The notes below the pieces were generated by a model. That model had not been told where the DNA came from, searched no databases, and saw only the letters and a list, made by a program, of their open reading frames with translations. Of a stretch of DNA of 32,500 nt, positions 9,287 through 20,701 are shown one piece after another; within the stretch, counting starts at the first letter, position 1; each line of letters starts with the position of its first letter. The translations under genes and the position numbers were made by a program. The stretch is from the NCBI GenBank assembly GCA_018398765.1, contig JAHBMJ010000826.1, positions 1-32,500 of the forward strand. Reading direction: 5' to 3'. Origin of the DNA: Chromera velia. Lineage: Eukaryota > Sar > Chromeraceae.

Positions 9287-9526
9287 TCTGAGTGTGTGTG
9301 AGTGTAGGTGTGTATGTGTACTGCACGTGGGTGGGTGTGTATATATATATATATATATGTATGTATTAATTTATGTACAATGTGTTGGTGTGTGTCCGTT
9401 TGCGTGTGCATGTGGTGTGTGTGTATGTGTACATGTGTGCGCGCGTGTGTGTATGTGTATGTGTGTGTGTTGTGTGTTGTGTGTGTGTTGTATGTGTGTT
9501 GTGTATGTGTGTGGTGTATGTGTGTG

Positions 9527-9576
<50 letters not shown>

Positions 9577-9676
9577 GTGCGTGCGTGCGTGCGTGCGTGT
9601 GTGTGTGTGTGTATGTATGTGTGTGTGTGTATGTATGTGTCTGTATCTGTGTCTATGTCTGTGTCTGTGTCTGAGT

Positions 9677-9767
<91 letters not shown>

Positions 9768-9868
9768 ATGTGAGTCGGTTGTATGTGAGTCGGTGTGTGT
9801 GTATGTGTGAGTCGGTGTATGTGTGTGTATGTGTGTATATATGTGTGCGCGCGTGCGTACGTGTGTGT

Positions 9869-9912
<44 letters not shown>

Positions 9913-9978
9913 CTATGTCTATGTCTTGTGTGTGTGTGTGTATGTGTATATGTATGTGTGTATGTGTGTGTGTGTGTT
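9287..9978 (+). repeat. Long TG-rich degenerate repeat tract
   Basis: About 690 bp dominated by TG, with embedded TATG, TGCG and TGTC variants. Alternating purine-pyrimidine sequence of this length can adopt Z-DNA. The 258-codon Cys/Val-rich plus-strand ORF and the 232-codon His/Thr-rich minus-strand ORF are repeat artefacts. Confidence 0.92.
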
Positions 9979-10148
9979 ACCGATCGTCTGTTACTTGTCA
10001 GTTGCTCTTGAGTCTGCCCAAGGATTTTTTCTATTCTTCCTCTATCAACGCACCAACTCTCCACCTATATCGTCGCAGATTTAAACAAAATTATACATTG
10101 TCATTTTTTTGCTTTTCTGATTAAATTGCGCACCCAGTCTGACATGGG

Positions 10149-10206
10149 GTGTGTGTGTGTGTATGTGTGTGTGTGTGTGTATGTGTGTGTGTGTGTGTGT
10201 GTGTAT
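10149..10206 (+). repeat. (GT)n microsatellite
   Basis: GT repeats with two GTAT interruptions, separated from the larger TG tract by about 170 bp of ordinary sequence. Confidence 0.9.
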
Positions 10207-11443
10207 GCGTCTGTGTATCTGCGCAGCCGTATAAGGAGCAGTTTCTCATCTATGGCATTTCCGGGATTATGCAAAAAAAGAGTCTTGCAGCACTATCATG
10301 CTTCTATGATCGACTCAAAGTTAGAGCACAATAGAGTACAATGTAGTACAATGGAGCCAGAGTATAGATGTATAGCCTTAGGGAAAAGTAGGAACTAAAA
10401 AAAAAATTGATTTGAAAAAAAATTCTTACTAACTCTGATCGCGTAAATTATTTTGAGTCGATCTTCTGAAACTTTTAAAAAAAGGTTTTTAAAAAACATT
10501 ATGATGTATATGTGATCGAGTAACTAAATCCTAGTCTAGATCCTAGTATAGACACACTGGTACAAACATACAAGATCTTACTACTAGTAGTAGTACACCG
10601 CCCTACACTAGCTGCTACAAAAAAAATATGATGACATATAAATAGATTTAGCATACATGTTATAATTTAAAAAGATGTTTACAAATGTTTTTACATGGTT
10701 TTAATATCAGGAATTATTGTGATTTTACTTTAATTAACTGAAAAAAATTAAAAATATTTGGAGTCGGAATTAGTATTGGAGTCAACATGGTCCCGTTTTC
10801 ACATGAAGGCCGATGTGGCTCCCTCAAACAGCCTAGTGAGAGTCCCAAATCCTGCCTGCACATACATACTAAAAAGATAAGGAAGTATGGGAGTTTGGGC
10901 AAAGGTGGGCAAGCGCCTGATATAATGCAATGAGGGTCACGGCTAGCTCACGTCTGAGAGGAGACGGAACCTCAAACTCACCAGAAAGAAGACAGCCCCA
11001 GTTCCCCCAGCGAGGCAAGCAAGAGCTCGAAAGCTTGCATTGGGGTACGCAGCAGAATAAGACGTCGACCTAAGATTGGGAGCAAGACGACCCTCTCCAA
11101 TTTTACCCACAAAACCTACTTAACAGAACGAGACGGAGAAATAAACCCATGCCCAATAGAAAAGAGACGGCTGAGGTTCCACCTAAAGTCTGCTACCACA
11201 CGCATACGTCAAAATCAGATTTCGATCCGATTTTAAATCCTCTTAAAAGCTTTGTGAGCCGCAGCGTGCGCGGCCACCGCGGACTATTAATTATTTTGGA
11301 GGGCGCGCAGACGCAGGCTTGCACTCGGTCACGTACCGTCATACGTGCAGGCGCAATATATTTTTTCTATAGCACTTGCTAACTATGATTCATGAATACA
11401 AAAATGTACTTGCAGAATGTTTAAAACTCTCTGTTTCTACTTT
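10207..11443. other. No gene recognised
   Basis: AT-rich between about 10390 and 10890, with CTAG-rich short palindromes (such as CTACTAGTAG near 10580). In the minus-strand direction this is where reverse transcriptase and integrase of the adjacent retroelement should follow the protease, but no such motif is present. Confidence 0.4.
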
Positions 11444-11917
11444 TTAACCACTGTTTACTGCCCAAACATGCCTGCAAAATAGGGTTGTTTTGGAGACCGT
11501 TTTGGTCTTAGAGACCGTTTTGAAAAATTTTCCTTTAGGCTCATAGGCACGACCCCACTTTATCCCCAAGATCAAATCACACTCATCCAGGTCAGTCAAT
11601 ATTATACCCACTGTCTCTTGATATCTCTGAATGTTGATCGGCACTGTGGGTGCACACTCACAGACCGACCAAGTCTTCGAGGACTTGAGGGCACCGTGCA
11701 AGTTGACGGGTCGTCTCAATCTGCACACACAGAGATGGTGAGCATGGGCCAAACGACGGTCAAGATAAATATCATGTGCACCCGAATCAACCAAAACTCT
11801 GACAGGTACACCAGCCACTCGACCTAAAAACATAAACAACCCCGGACGGACCCCTGTTTCATTTTCCTCTTCTATCATTTCCATTGGCACGTCTTCATTC
11901 TCAGGGCTTCCTCCCAT
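11444..11917 (-). pseudogene. Retropepsin-like aspartic protease fragment
   Basis: The frame encodes a retrotransposon-type aspartic protease, which in such elements cuts the Gag-Pol polyprotein during particle maturation. The catalytic motif VLVDSGA is visible (Asp at about residue 44 of the 157-codon stretch), followed by a DLILGIKW motif about 70 residues later. This matches the hydrophobic-ILG signature that closes the retropepsin fold. The frame is open upstream to about 11992, where CGQCPK occurs, and a stop lies above that, so it is cut off from Gag in frame. After the protease the frame ends at 11444 in a Lys/Thr-rich stretch with no polymerase. Read as part of the decayed element, not a host gene. 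Confidence 0.75.
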
Positions 11918-12163
11918 CTTGGGGCACTGACCACAAGTTTCGAGTCTCTCTGCTCCTATTACCTCATCCGTCTCGAAACCTCCGTAGATCGTTCAAACTC
12001 CCCTACCTGCCGGCTTCCTTCCACTTCTTCCTCTTCCTCTGGGACCACCGTCTCTGCGTCCCCCTCTCCACTATGACTGGCCCAGAGGTGGCCATGCTTG
12101 GGCGGTCGGGAATGGAGCTCCAAACCCTCTACGATCTCCCTGGTATCTACTTCTGCCCTGCCC

Positions 12164-13236
12164 CTATCCCCCCGGCTTGAAGTCTCCACGGAATCTCCCA
12201 TAGTCCTGCGAGCCCCGAAGGTTCTCTCCGCCAGTGAGTCTCCACATTCCAGAGAAGTTTCCACCAAGTCCAAAGAAGGGACTTGGACACTGCCTAGCAG
12301 TATGCCCTGCGAGGCAGCATCTGAAACACCTTCCCTCTGCAATGCAGAGAGACCTCTCTGCCGGTGTAAGTGGTGGTGGGAGTTGACGGACCCCACACAG
12401 GTCCATGAGGACGGGCCCTTCCTCTTGTCCCAGTGGAGAGTTGCGTCGAGCACTCTCCCCACCACTCTCGAAGGCACTTGGCCTTTGCAAGTCTCGTGCC
12501 CCGCCTCGCGGTCCTTCTCCACCAGAGAGAAAGACCTCAAGCTCGCTTGCCATCTTCATGGCGATGACCAAGTTGACCGGGTGCGCCTTGTTTGTTTCAA
12601 GGTGGACATCTACTGGTAAACCAGAGATATAGTCTTCAACGATGTCTTCCTTGATCAACCGGCCCTTCAGTTTCGCGACAAGTGGCTTGAATCGCTTGTT
12701 GTAGTCGTCAACCCCAGCTCCAGTGCATCGGAACTTCTTCAGGTCCTTTCTGGCCTTCTGTCTGGCCAGTGTGTCTGAATAGTGCTCGATGAGGGCAGCT
12801 TTCAACGACTCCCAGTTCTGGAATGGTCCCTTCTCGACCTTATAGAGGTCAAACCATTCCTTGAGGTCCTGGGATATTCTGTTCTTTGCCACCAGTACCT
12901 TGTCCAGGTCCAACACTTTCTCAAGTTTATAGAAGTCTTCTACGTCTTTCAACCACCTGGTCAGCTTGGCCCTCACTCCAGAGAACAGAGCAGGGGCCTC
13001 GTACAGCTTTATGTAGTACAACGAGGACGCAGTTATACTTTGGGCTGGCACAATGGCAGGTGACGTCACCGTTGCCTGGACAGATTCCTGAGGGGCTTGA
13101 GAAACAAGTAATTGCAGAGTTTCTCCATACAGGTTTGTGTTGCCTGTATAGAGTCAATCCGCTGAGACAGTCCTTCAATGGCTCCGACGATCTGCAGAAT
13201 CCCCGGAGCCGGTACATCCTCTGTCACACCTTCCAT
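12164..13236 (-). pseudogene. Retrotransposon Gag (capsid and zinc knuckle), frameshifted
   Basis: The main frame (13153 to 12164) has the feel of the Retrotrans_gag family: a Leu/Trp/Phe-patterned helical region (residues 30-180 counted from 13069, with WLKDVEDFY, WESLKAALIEHY and DDYNKRF). A zinc knuckle of the C-x2-C-x4-H-x4-C form follows (CFRCCLAGHTARQC, about residues 248-261). Gag packages element RNA into cytoplasmic particles. No ATG opens this frame. A likely start ATG at 13236 lies in a different frame, which encodes a helical N-terminal piece (GAIEGLSQRIDSIQ) and ends by 13064. So a one-base shift separates the two parts, by mutation or, less likely, by design. A plus-strand ORF at 12098-12619 is a shadow of this gene. 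Confidence 0.78.
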
Positions 13237-15180
13237 CGATGTATGGAGTCGACAGTTGGTAGACTAAACCAGTCTGAGTACACTGAATTCAACAAGAGCG
13301 TTCTCCCTTCACTGAGGGTGGAACGAGGCTCTGAACTACCAGATGTAAGCTGTTTTACGGGAGTCTTAGTACTATTAGATACAGGTGGTCAAAGTCTGAT
13401 AGACATTGGTTAGTTTGGTCTAGCAGTTAATGTCAATCTCGAGCATTCTTAGTGATGACGTGAAGCAGACATATCAAGCATACACTTCACTGAAATCACT
13501 TAATGAAAGCATGCCCGACTTCATGATGCGCGGCCTCGTGATACACCCATGCACGCTATGTGGCCCGGGTCCCCCGTCCAGCCCACATCTGCCTGACGCT
13601 TGCCAGCCCTTTATTACTCAGTTTTCTTATTAGGCGGAATGCCCCTCACATACCTCAGTAGGTACCTCATATAATACTTGTAACCGTAGTCACCCTCTTC
13701 CCGTCTACTAAAGCGTCTAGCCCCGTCACGGACTCATGGTGGCTCCGGTCCAACTGTAGGTCTAACCGTCCAGGGTCCGTCCTTGGACTCCAAATCTGCG
13801 TATGGCCTATTTGGCTTCGATTATGCATCGTCTTGGCTAGCGTCTCGGCATAAAGCCGCGTAATATTAATTAATTAATAATAATAACATGAATTTACGCT
13901 AGCTGCATGGCCATATTCCTAGCTTCACTATGATTTTGTCGACTCCATATATAAAACAAATTAAAACATTAGGTCATACGCTTGCTAGCACCTAGGCTAG
14001 TACGCTTTATAACGGTAATATGACCAATAATCTCAATTCTACAGTTAATTTCTACTCATATAAGTCATGATTCATATGGCAATTTTATGCAACAATAGCT
14101 CATTTCTGTTATACAGTTATTGTTTTAAAATTGCTATATTTACGTTTACCGAACTAAAAGAAGTGAAATCTAACTTGAATCTGACATCCACCCGTTTCAA
14201 TGGCTAGCAGTGCGAGGGGGATAGCTTGATCAGGGCCAATGCACTGATTCACCAGTCAGTAGCACTCAGTACACTAGTCTACACTAGTCAGTACAGCTAT
14301 TGAAAACATGTTGCATGGTGGAAGTCACTGGAAGACATCCATCTTTCTTTTTGAGTACACACTCCTTCCACAAAACAACGCACCGCTTCAGCCTGCCAAA
14401 AGGCCCAAAACGGACGACAACAGCTACGTGACGCGAGATCTCGTTTAAGCATTCATTTCAAGTTCGTGGCCAAGTAGGGGCACAATTAGACATGACAGTG
14501 ACAACAAGATAGCAGCGCCAAGTGTGGAGAAACATGCAAGCAGCATGAAAAAAAAAGTTTTGTGGCTACGCATCGCATGGACAAGGATACCGCTTCTTCA
14601 ACAGACACTGACACACAAGAAACATGGATGGAATCAACGACGGAGGAAGGAAAAAAGACATAAGCGCCTTTTCGTATCCCCAGTCACGAATGCATTGCAT
14701 TGACCCCGCAAAGAACGAAATTGTCTGTCCGTCTTAACAGACCGAATCACAAGTGGAAGTGTTGCTTGATTCATTTGACGTCGTTGATCACCCCCTTTCA
14801 TCGAGCCGCTTTTTTCTTCCTCTTCAGCCTTTTTGTATGCAACCCCCCCTTCCTTTCCTTTCTCTCCTTTACCTTCTCGCAGAATTCCTTTCTGCTTCCA
14901 TCTTAAGGTAGACTCTCTTTTCTGCCGGCCGACAGGCTGAATCATCGAAGCCCTGCCCCCCCTCTCCCCAAAATACCCCCCACAGGGCGTCTTCCAGTTC
15001 AGTCGAGTCTCTCGGCCGGTCTCCTTTTCATCATTTCCCTCTCTATCTTTCGGAACCATTTCTAATGCAACCATTTTTTCCCAATCGGATGGAAAATGCA
15101 CGTAAACACACGCTTTGTTCAAGGATCGTATAAGAGTCCTTATTCCATTCAACGAAACAGCGAGCGACAGAAAGAGAGAC
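13237..15180. other. No gene recognised
   Basis: Mostly AT-rich from 13850 to 14200, with a TTAATTAATAATAATAA run near 13865-13885 and an ACTAGT-rich palindromic patch at 14268-14296. A minus-strand ORF at 14634-15182 (182 codons) is Lys/Glu/Gly-rich with no domain and lies on a purine-biased strand. It is not called. Confidence 0.4.
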
Positions 15181-15345
15181 ACAGAGAGCAGGAGGAGGAC
15201 AAGGAGGAGAGAAAAGGAGAGAGAAAAAGAGAAAGACGGAGAAGGGGAGAGAGGGGGAGAAGGACAAAGAAAAAGAGAGAGAGACAGAGAAAGGCAAAAA
15301 GAAAAGGAGAGAGAGAAAGCAAAGAGGAAAGTAGAACATCAAGGA
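15160..15345 (+). repeat. Purine-rich GA/GAG low-complexity tract
   Basis: The plus strand is almost entirely A and G for about 170 bp. ORFs here (Arg/Glu/Lys-rich on plus, Ser/Leu/Phe-rich on minus) are composition artefacts. Confidence 0.8.
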
Positions 15346-15810
15346 CATTGTGTGTCACCTTTAAATAAGAAGGGACGTACCAACTCGGCACGTGTGACCC
15401 AAAAAAGACGAGGCCTGGAGGAGCCCAGCCAACGACGGGAAGGGAAAGCCAACGGACGCGGGAGACAAAAACGACAATGACAAAAGCAGCGGAGTGCGGA
15501 TGCAGATGTAAAGAGACAGACAAAGTCGCCAGACGCCACACCGCAGAGACCCATTCCCATCCTAGATGGACACAAGGAATGAGAAATGCAGCGGGGTGCG
15601 TACAAACATATGATACAAACCTCTCTTCCGGTCTTTCCACCCCCATCGCTCAATTGAATACAACGAGGTACGCAGGCAGGCGGGCAGACAGACCAATCGA
15701 CTCATTCAAAGCATCCATCAAAGACAGAGGCCTAGGTTGCTTGATCTTTTCCATCTGTCAATCGATTCATTCGTTCACTCATTGATTCATTGCTTCGTTC
15801 TTTCTTTCAT
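15346..15810. other. No gene recognised; 3' flank of the Nudix gene
   Basis: Overlapping short ORFs on both strands, with no domain. ATTC-type short repeats occur near 15757-15812, just past the Nudix stop codon. Confidence 0.35.
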
Positions 15811-17239
15811 TCACCCACGGGCAACGGTCGCTGTACCAGGTTCAGCCTCTGCTGCCCCCTTCCTGAACCATCGAAAGGGCCATGCAGCCAGAGTCTGAAG
15901 CTGACTCGCGAGCCGCCCATTCCCCAACCATCTTTTGCTTCTTGAAGCCCCCCCTCTGGTTCCTCCTGATGCGCCTGCCCGAAGACTAGAGAGAGACCGA
16001 ACCTCCTCATCCTCTTCTTCGACAGAGGGAGCCGAAGAGGAAGCCTCTTGGTGGTGCTGAACTGCCATCTCGTGCACCAAAGCCGTCAAAGCTGATGCCC
16101 CCCCTTCCCTATCCTCGTCCCCTCTTTCTGCTGACTGCGCCGTCTCCATTCGAGCCGGAGAAGCGTCGGTCGCCTGCCCCCACTCATACACAGCCACAGG
16201 CAGCTGCTCCTCTTCCTGCTCCCCCGTATGCTCGGAGATCGGATGATCGGACGATACAGACGCGCCTTGACGGACGGGCGCTGGCTGGGTCAGGGAGGGG
16301 GCTTCCACGGTTGACCCCGAGTGAACATTTCCGATGGCATCGTCCCTTCTGAGTGTCTCACTGATCTCCTCATCAGAGACAACCCGCACATCCCCTGCCA
16401 CCACCTCGTCCCTGTCGTTGTACACGAAGGAGGCGATGAACCTCTCGTCCTCAAGAATCAAGTTGAACCACTCTTTGTTGTCTGGCCACATGCTGTGATA
16501 ACAGGGAGAAAGAAGAAAAGAGAACAGAGGAAGAGAGCAAGGAAGGAAATCCAGGATTGCCCAAAACAAACGGGAGAAAAGAAGAGTCATCGCTCGAGAC
16601 GGTAAGAGCCACGTCACAGAAAGGGGATGCGCAAGGCCAGAGCGGAGACGGGGCTCTCCTCGAGACGGAAAGAAAACAAAAGAAGAACGATGTATGAGTT
16701 TCGCTAGGTGCAAGAGAACAGACTCGAGACCAATTGAACAACAGGAGGAGTCGGGGAAAACCAGACTTCTGCAAAGCAGCTGCCAACGTGGAACTTATTG
16801 CTTCTCCACGGAACCCCGCCCACCTGTGAAATGGAATTTCGGAGACGGGAAACCAGACCGGAGCCATTTCGTCGGATTCCGTTATTGTCCCTTCCCATCT
16901 GTCCGTGCTGAACATGTACACATCCATCAACAGAGAGTCCGGCTCCTCCCGGGTTGAGCGGAGAAGACCCTCAAGCTTCATGTTGTGGGCAATCAAACCG
17001 CTCTCTTCAGCCAGTTCACGATAGGCGCACTCGGTCGTCGTCTCCCAATCTTCCTTCTTCCCCCCAAATCCGTTGTACTTTCCCTGACCGAACCCAATCT
17101 TTTTGTACCCCATGAGCATTTCTGTCTTGTCCTCATTGTAGACGAAGACGACAGAGTACAATTTCCGTGGGCGGACTTGTGCGGCTGCCTCCAGCACCGC
17201 GCAAAGGGAGAAGGTCCTTACAGCAACACTTTTGAACAT
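15811..17239 (-). CDS. MTH1-type Nudix hydrolase with long acidic C-terminal extension (two exons)
   Basis: Likely hydrolyses oxidised purine nucleoside triphosphates such as 8-oxo-dGTP to monophosphates, cleaning the nucleotide pool. Exon 1 is 17239-16824 and exon 2 is 16492-15811. The intron runs from GTGGGC to ATCACAG, and the phase-2 junction splits a Ser codon at residue 139. The protein is about 365 residues. A perfect Nudix box (G-x5-E-x7-REUxEExGU) spans residues 60-82 and ends RELAEESGL. It is preceded by KKIGFGQGKYNGFGGK, closely matching human MTH1 (NUDT1) and including the base-binding Asn. MDVYMFSTD, ESDEMAPVWF and MWPDNKEW also align with MTH1. The MTH1 Asp pair after Trp-Pro is Asp-Asn here. 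Residues past about 170 form a Glu/Ser/Ala-rich tail absent from MTH1 (156 residues). A longer start at 17374 would add 45 residues. The N-terminus (MFKSVAVRTFSLCAVLEAAA) could be an organelle targeting peptide. The gene is head to head with the receptor gene. Confidence 0.9.
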
Positions 17240-17493
17240 TTTTTTTTGGTTCCGGCGAGCAGCGCTTCTTGCGAGTCCACAAGCTTGTAAGAACACTTGT
17301 TTGAGGTCGAGGTGTGCAAAGGTAAACGATGGGTCTTCTCCCTCTCCAACGAGCTTACTTCGCCGTATGTACACGCTTCGATCTCGAACGGATCGAAGGT
17401 GTCAGACCGGGCATAATTGCGGTTTTTTTTTTTTTTTTCAGGGCCGGACCGATCGACACGGACTGACTCGCGCGAATGCGAGCTTCACCGCCC

Positions 17494-17694
17494 TGCATGC
17501 AGCGGCATTGCAGCCCCCCCGGCCCCCCCCCCGCGCGCGGCATGCATGCACATGCACGCGTATAAAAGCCCGGCCTTGCATGCATGTTGCTGTTTCAGCA
17601 TGCAGGTCAGCATGCAGGTCAGAAAGGCCGGGGTAAGCAGATCGAGGGGTTGGCAGTTCTTCTGACACTCAGCACTAAGCCGAGAGAGCATGCA
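17494..17694. promoter_or_regulatory. Cluster of six GCATGCA motifs in the divergent promoter region
   Basis: GCATGCA/TGCATGC occurs at about 17494, 17540, 17577, 17598, 17610 and 17688, all within 201 bp between the two head-to-head genes. Two of them sit in a 12-bp tandem duplication (17598-17621). TGCATGC is a known binding motif of some ApiAP2 factors and an enriched promoter element in apicomplexans. If this organism is a relative, these could be control sites. The motif is self-complementary, so it could serve either gene. Single copies also occur elsewhere in the window (for example 15, 4280, 27745), but not clustered. Confidence 0.45.
17561..17568 (+). promoter_or_regulatory. TATA-like box (TATAAAAG)
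   Basis: A consensus-like TATAAAAG lies in the GC-rich stretch between two GCATGCA motifs and is oriented toward the receptor gene, 391 bp upstream of its proposed ATG. That distance implies a long 5' leader, perhaps with a 5' intron (a GGGTAAGC donor-like site lies near 17631). No transcript evidence. Confidence 0.35.
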
Positions 17695-17951
17695 GTAGAG
17701 GGAATCGTTGTGGACGTTGCCAGCCAGCCGAATACCACTTTCGCACCCTTCGATCGTCTTAAAGGAGAAAGTGTGAAACATACACCCACTTCTCCTATAT
17801 ATCTGAATCTGAATGACAAGTATAGCAGCACGGTTAACGAATCCGGCACAAGACGAGCGAAACTGCCTACTTACAAAAACATACCACTTGTCCCGTCGGG
17901 CACAAGCCTGCTCCAGGGGAGAACAGCAGTAAAAGAGAAAAGGGGGGTAAG

Positions 17952-18561
17952 ATGACGGCATCGGACGGCGGGCAGTTTTCAAGGTCAGACGCCGACAGCG
18001 GAGTCCGTACAACCAATTCCCATACCGGTGGCGCCGGGACGACAAATAAATCCGATGGAAGCGATCAATCGATGCAGAAAAAGAGGGCGTACAGGGGGGC
18101 TAAGGACTGGTGTATGAAGCGAATATTTTTTGTGCGTCCCTTCTCTGACTGGTGGCATCGTTCCAGCCTTCTCCTGAAAGTCTCTCTTGCGATTGGATTT
18201 CTGGAGATTCTGATCATCGCAATGACATACGCAGAGTCCGCAGTCTTCTCTGCAGCGTTTCAGTTTACACGAATGGGAAAAGCAACCCCACAGCTGCATC
18301 TGTTGGAAGTCACCTACGGTTCGTTCGCTGTTTTTGCTTTTAACTGACTTCTCTTGGTTTCAAGTAGACGGGGCAAAAGGTCTGGCGGTGTGGTGCATTT
18401 AGGCAGCTCCTTGAAGGCATCTCCCTTTTTTTTACATGCAGCAAAGCAATGTCATCAGATGCTTTGTTCGTGTCCTCCACTTTGCTCTTGGGTGCCTTCA
18501 CGAATATCTGTTTAGGCAACTGTACACCCGCACGTCTCTCTCTCTCTCTCTCCTTCTCTCT

Positions 18562-18633
<72 letters not shown>

Positions 18634-18732
18634 TGTGTGTCGTGTCTGTGTCTGTGTGTCCTGTCCGTCTGTTTGTGTTTCTGTCTGTCTGTCTGTGAAG
18701 AGGGGGGGGGGAGAAACCATACGATCTGTCTC

Positions 18733-18763
<31 letters not shown>

Positions 18764-20647
18764 GCGTGTCTTTGGACGTGTGTGGGTATGCTATGTTGAC
18801 TTCTATACGATGTCGCTCTTGCTTTGCCTTCTAATCCGTTCCCATGTTGATCCCCTGTTCCACCGCGCAGGCCTGAAGATGGACCAGATCGGGTTCGGAT
18901 TCAAGGGCCAGTCACGCAACCCGAACCATAAAGCGTTGCTGGAAGAGAGAGCCTTAGGCTCGTCAGCCAACTGGACGGACATCGCGACTCTCGAAACGGC
19001 ATCGAAGGCGGCGCTCTCTGCAGAAATCTCCAACAGAAAAATTGAATATGCGACTCTGCTCGACGCCAACGGAATGATCGTGGTGAACGCAAACCAAAAC
19101 CGAACGGGGGAACTTTGGGATCCTGCGGGTGCGTTCTTTTCTTTTCGTTTCCCCGGCCGTTTGCCTTATCGCCGATCTTCCTCTGTGTGAAGGGCTTCAC
19201 CAGCAACTTCTTCTGCGCATCCTGGTCTCCCCGTTTGCCTCCCTGTCGGCCACTTCTGCCTACCGTCTGTGTGTCTGTGGGCCTACCCGTCTTCCCGTCG
19301 ACCTCAATGGTGCTGGAACGCAAACCAAAATCATTCCGGAACGATATTTTTGCCTGACAGGGTTTCTTTTTTGGGGTCATTTCACCGATGTAATTTGAGC
19401 CTGTTTGTCGCTACTCTCATCCGTTTGTCCCTTCGGCTGCAGGTCTTGTGACTATTATGAGGAATCACTGGAATCTCGGGCAAATTAAGGCCACAGACAT
19501 CCTTCCCTTCACGGACTTCCGCAAAGAGGTCAGGCGGATAAAGTCTTTCTCTATATGCATGTTGGGAAACTAATAATACCTGTCACTCATCAACCACACA
19601 TGCTCGGTCGCACCTCCTGTACGCGTGTCTCCGTAATTGACTTCCTGTGTCTGTGTGCCTGTTTGTTTGCAGAGCCCCCCAATTCACAGAGAGTCGGGCA
19701 CCGGGGCAGACCCGACTCCCCGCCTCCACCCCTGGGACACAGGTGCAGATCCTCTGATTCGATGGATGGTCACACCGATAGTCTCCTCAGGGAAACTCTT
19801 GGGCATCCTGGTGGCGGGAGATGTCGTAGACGGGAAGGCTGCGAGTCAGTTAAAAGAAAGTGACTTGATCAGTCAGCCACTCTGATGTCAAAGAACCACT
19901 CAAAAGAATCCATTCTCTATGGAGTGATTCGCGAAGATATTCAAGCAGGAAGAGAGAGATGTAATTTTCTTCCTCCAATGTGCACTTAGGATCCCCAAAA
20001 TTGCCGGCCTTTGAATTCGACTTGCAGCGGAAGCAAGCAGATTGAAAAAGTCCTACTGAATCTTTGAACATCTCTGAAGCATCTCAGGACCAACTTGAGG
20101 ACTGCTTTAACTCTTTTCTGTATTTGCTCATCCCTTGAACGTCATCTTCCTCCTGCTTTCCCTCCATTCCACGTGCAGTTCCAGAGAGGGTCGTGAATGC
20201 GATTGGAAGCGGTTATGCGGCTGTATTCCTCTCCTCTCCGGGAGTGGCGGGTCCCCGTCTGGTCACGGAGTTCTTCAAGAACAACGGGCTTCCAAAAGCA
20301 ACCGTCTCGCATGTGGAGGGAATGGACGGGGTCGGTCCCTGGGTGTTTAGGTTTACATGAGCGTAACTGGGTAAGAGGTGTCGGGATTGCAGCAACTTTA
20401 CAGCTGTATGAGAGACAGAGACGGAAAGAAAAGTCAAAGCTGCATGAGAGGAGGGAAAATTGCGGTCCATCGGGAGGCAAGTACGCTGTTTGTGTAGAGA
20501 GGGACTCAGGCATCTGTACGCCTCGATCTGCACCTTTTGATTTTCCTGGTTCATGTGCCTGCCGGTTCTTCATACCATGTTTCCCTCTGACCGGATCCTT
20601 CTGTCTGTCAGCAAACGCGTCTGCATTCATCCTTCGTTGCGTGTGCT

Positions 20648-20701
<54 letters not shown>

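Larger units (their letters stand above)
11444..13236 (-). mobile_element. Decayed LTR-type retrotransposon remnant (Gag and protease only)
   Basis: On the minus strand, a Gag-like region (13236 down to 12164) is followed by an acidic linker and a retropepsin-like protease (about 11992 down to 11444), the normal Gag-Pro order of Ty3/gypsy-like elements. The reading frame changes at least twice (near 13064-13153 and between 12164 and 11992). No reverse transcriptase, RNase H or integrase is seen downstream. No long terminal repeat was identified on either side. It is therefore a 5' fragment of an element in decay. Confidence 0.8.

Noticed and set aside
9308-10084. 258-codon plus-strand and 232-codon minus-strand ORFs in the TG tract
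   Set aside because: Both are translations of a dinucleotide repeat (Cys/Val and His/Thr runs), with no complexity or domain.
12098-12619. 173-codon plus-strand ORF
   Set aside because: Exact antisense of the Gag frame, which carries recognisable motifs.
14634-15182. 182-codon minus-strand ORF
   Set aside because: Lys/Glu/Gly-rich with shifting composition, no domain, next to a purine tract.
17584-17955. 123-codon plus-strand ORF just upstream of the receptor ATG, overlapping it by four bases
   Set aside because: No domain or membrane signal; probably leader sequence. An upstream ORF role is possible but unsupported.
17485-18045. 186-codon minus-strand ORF over the divergent promoter
   Set aside because: It overlaps the receptor's first exon antisense and has no recognisable domain. 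The Nudix gene and the receptor explain the region better.
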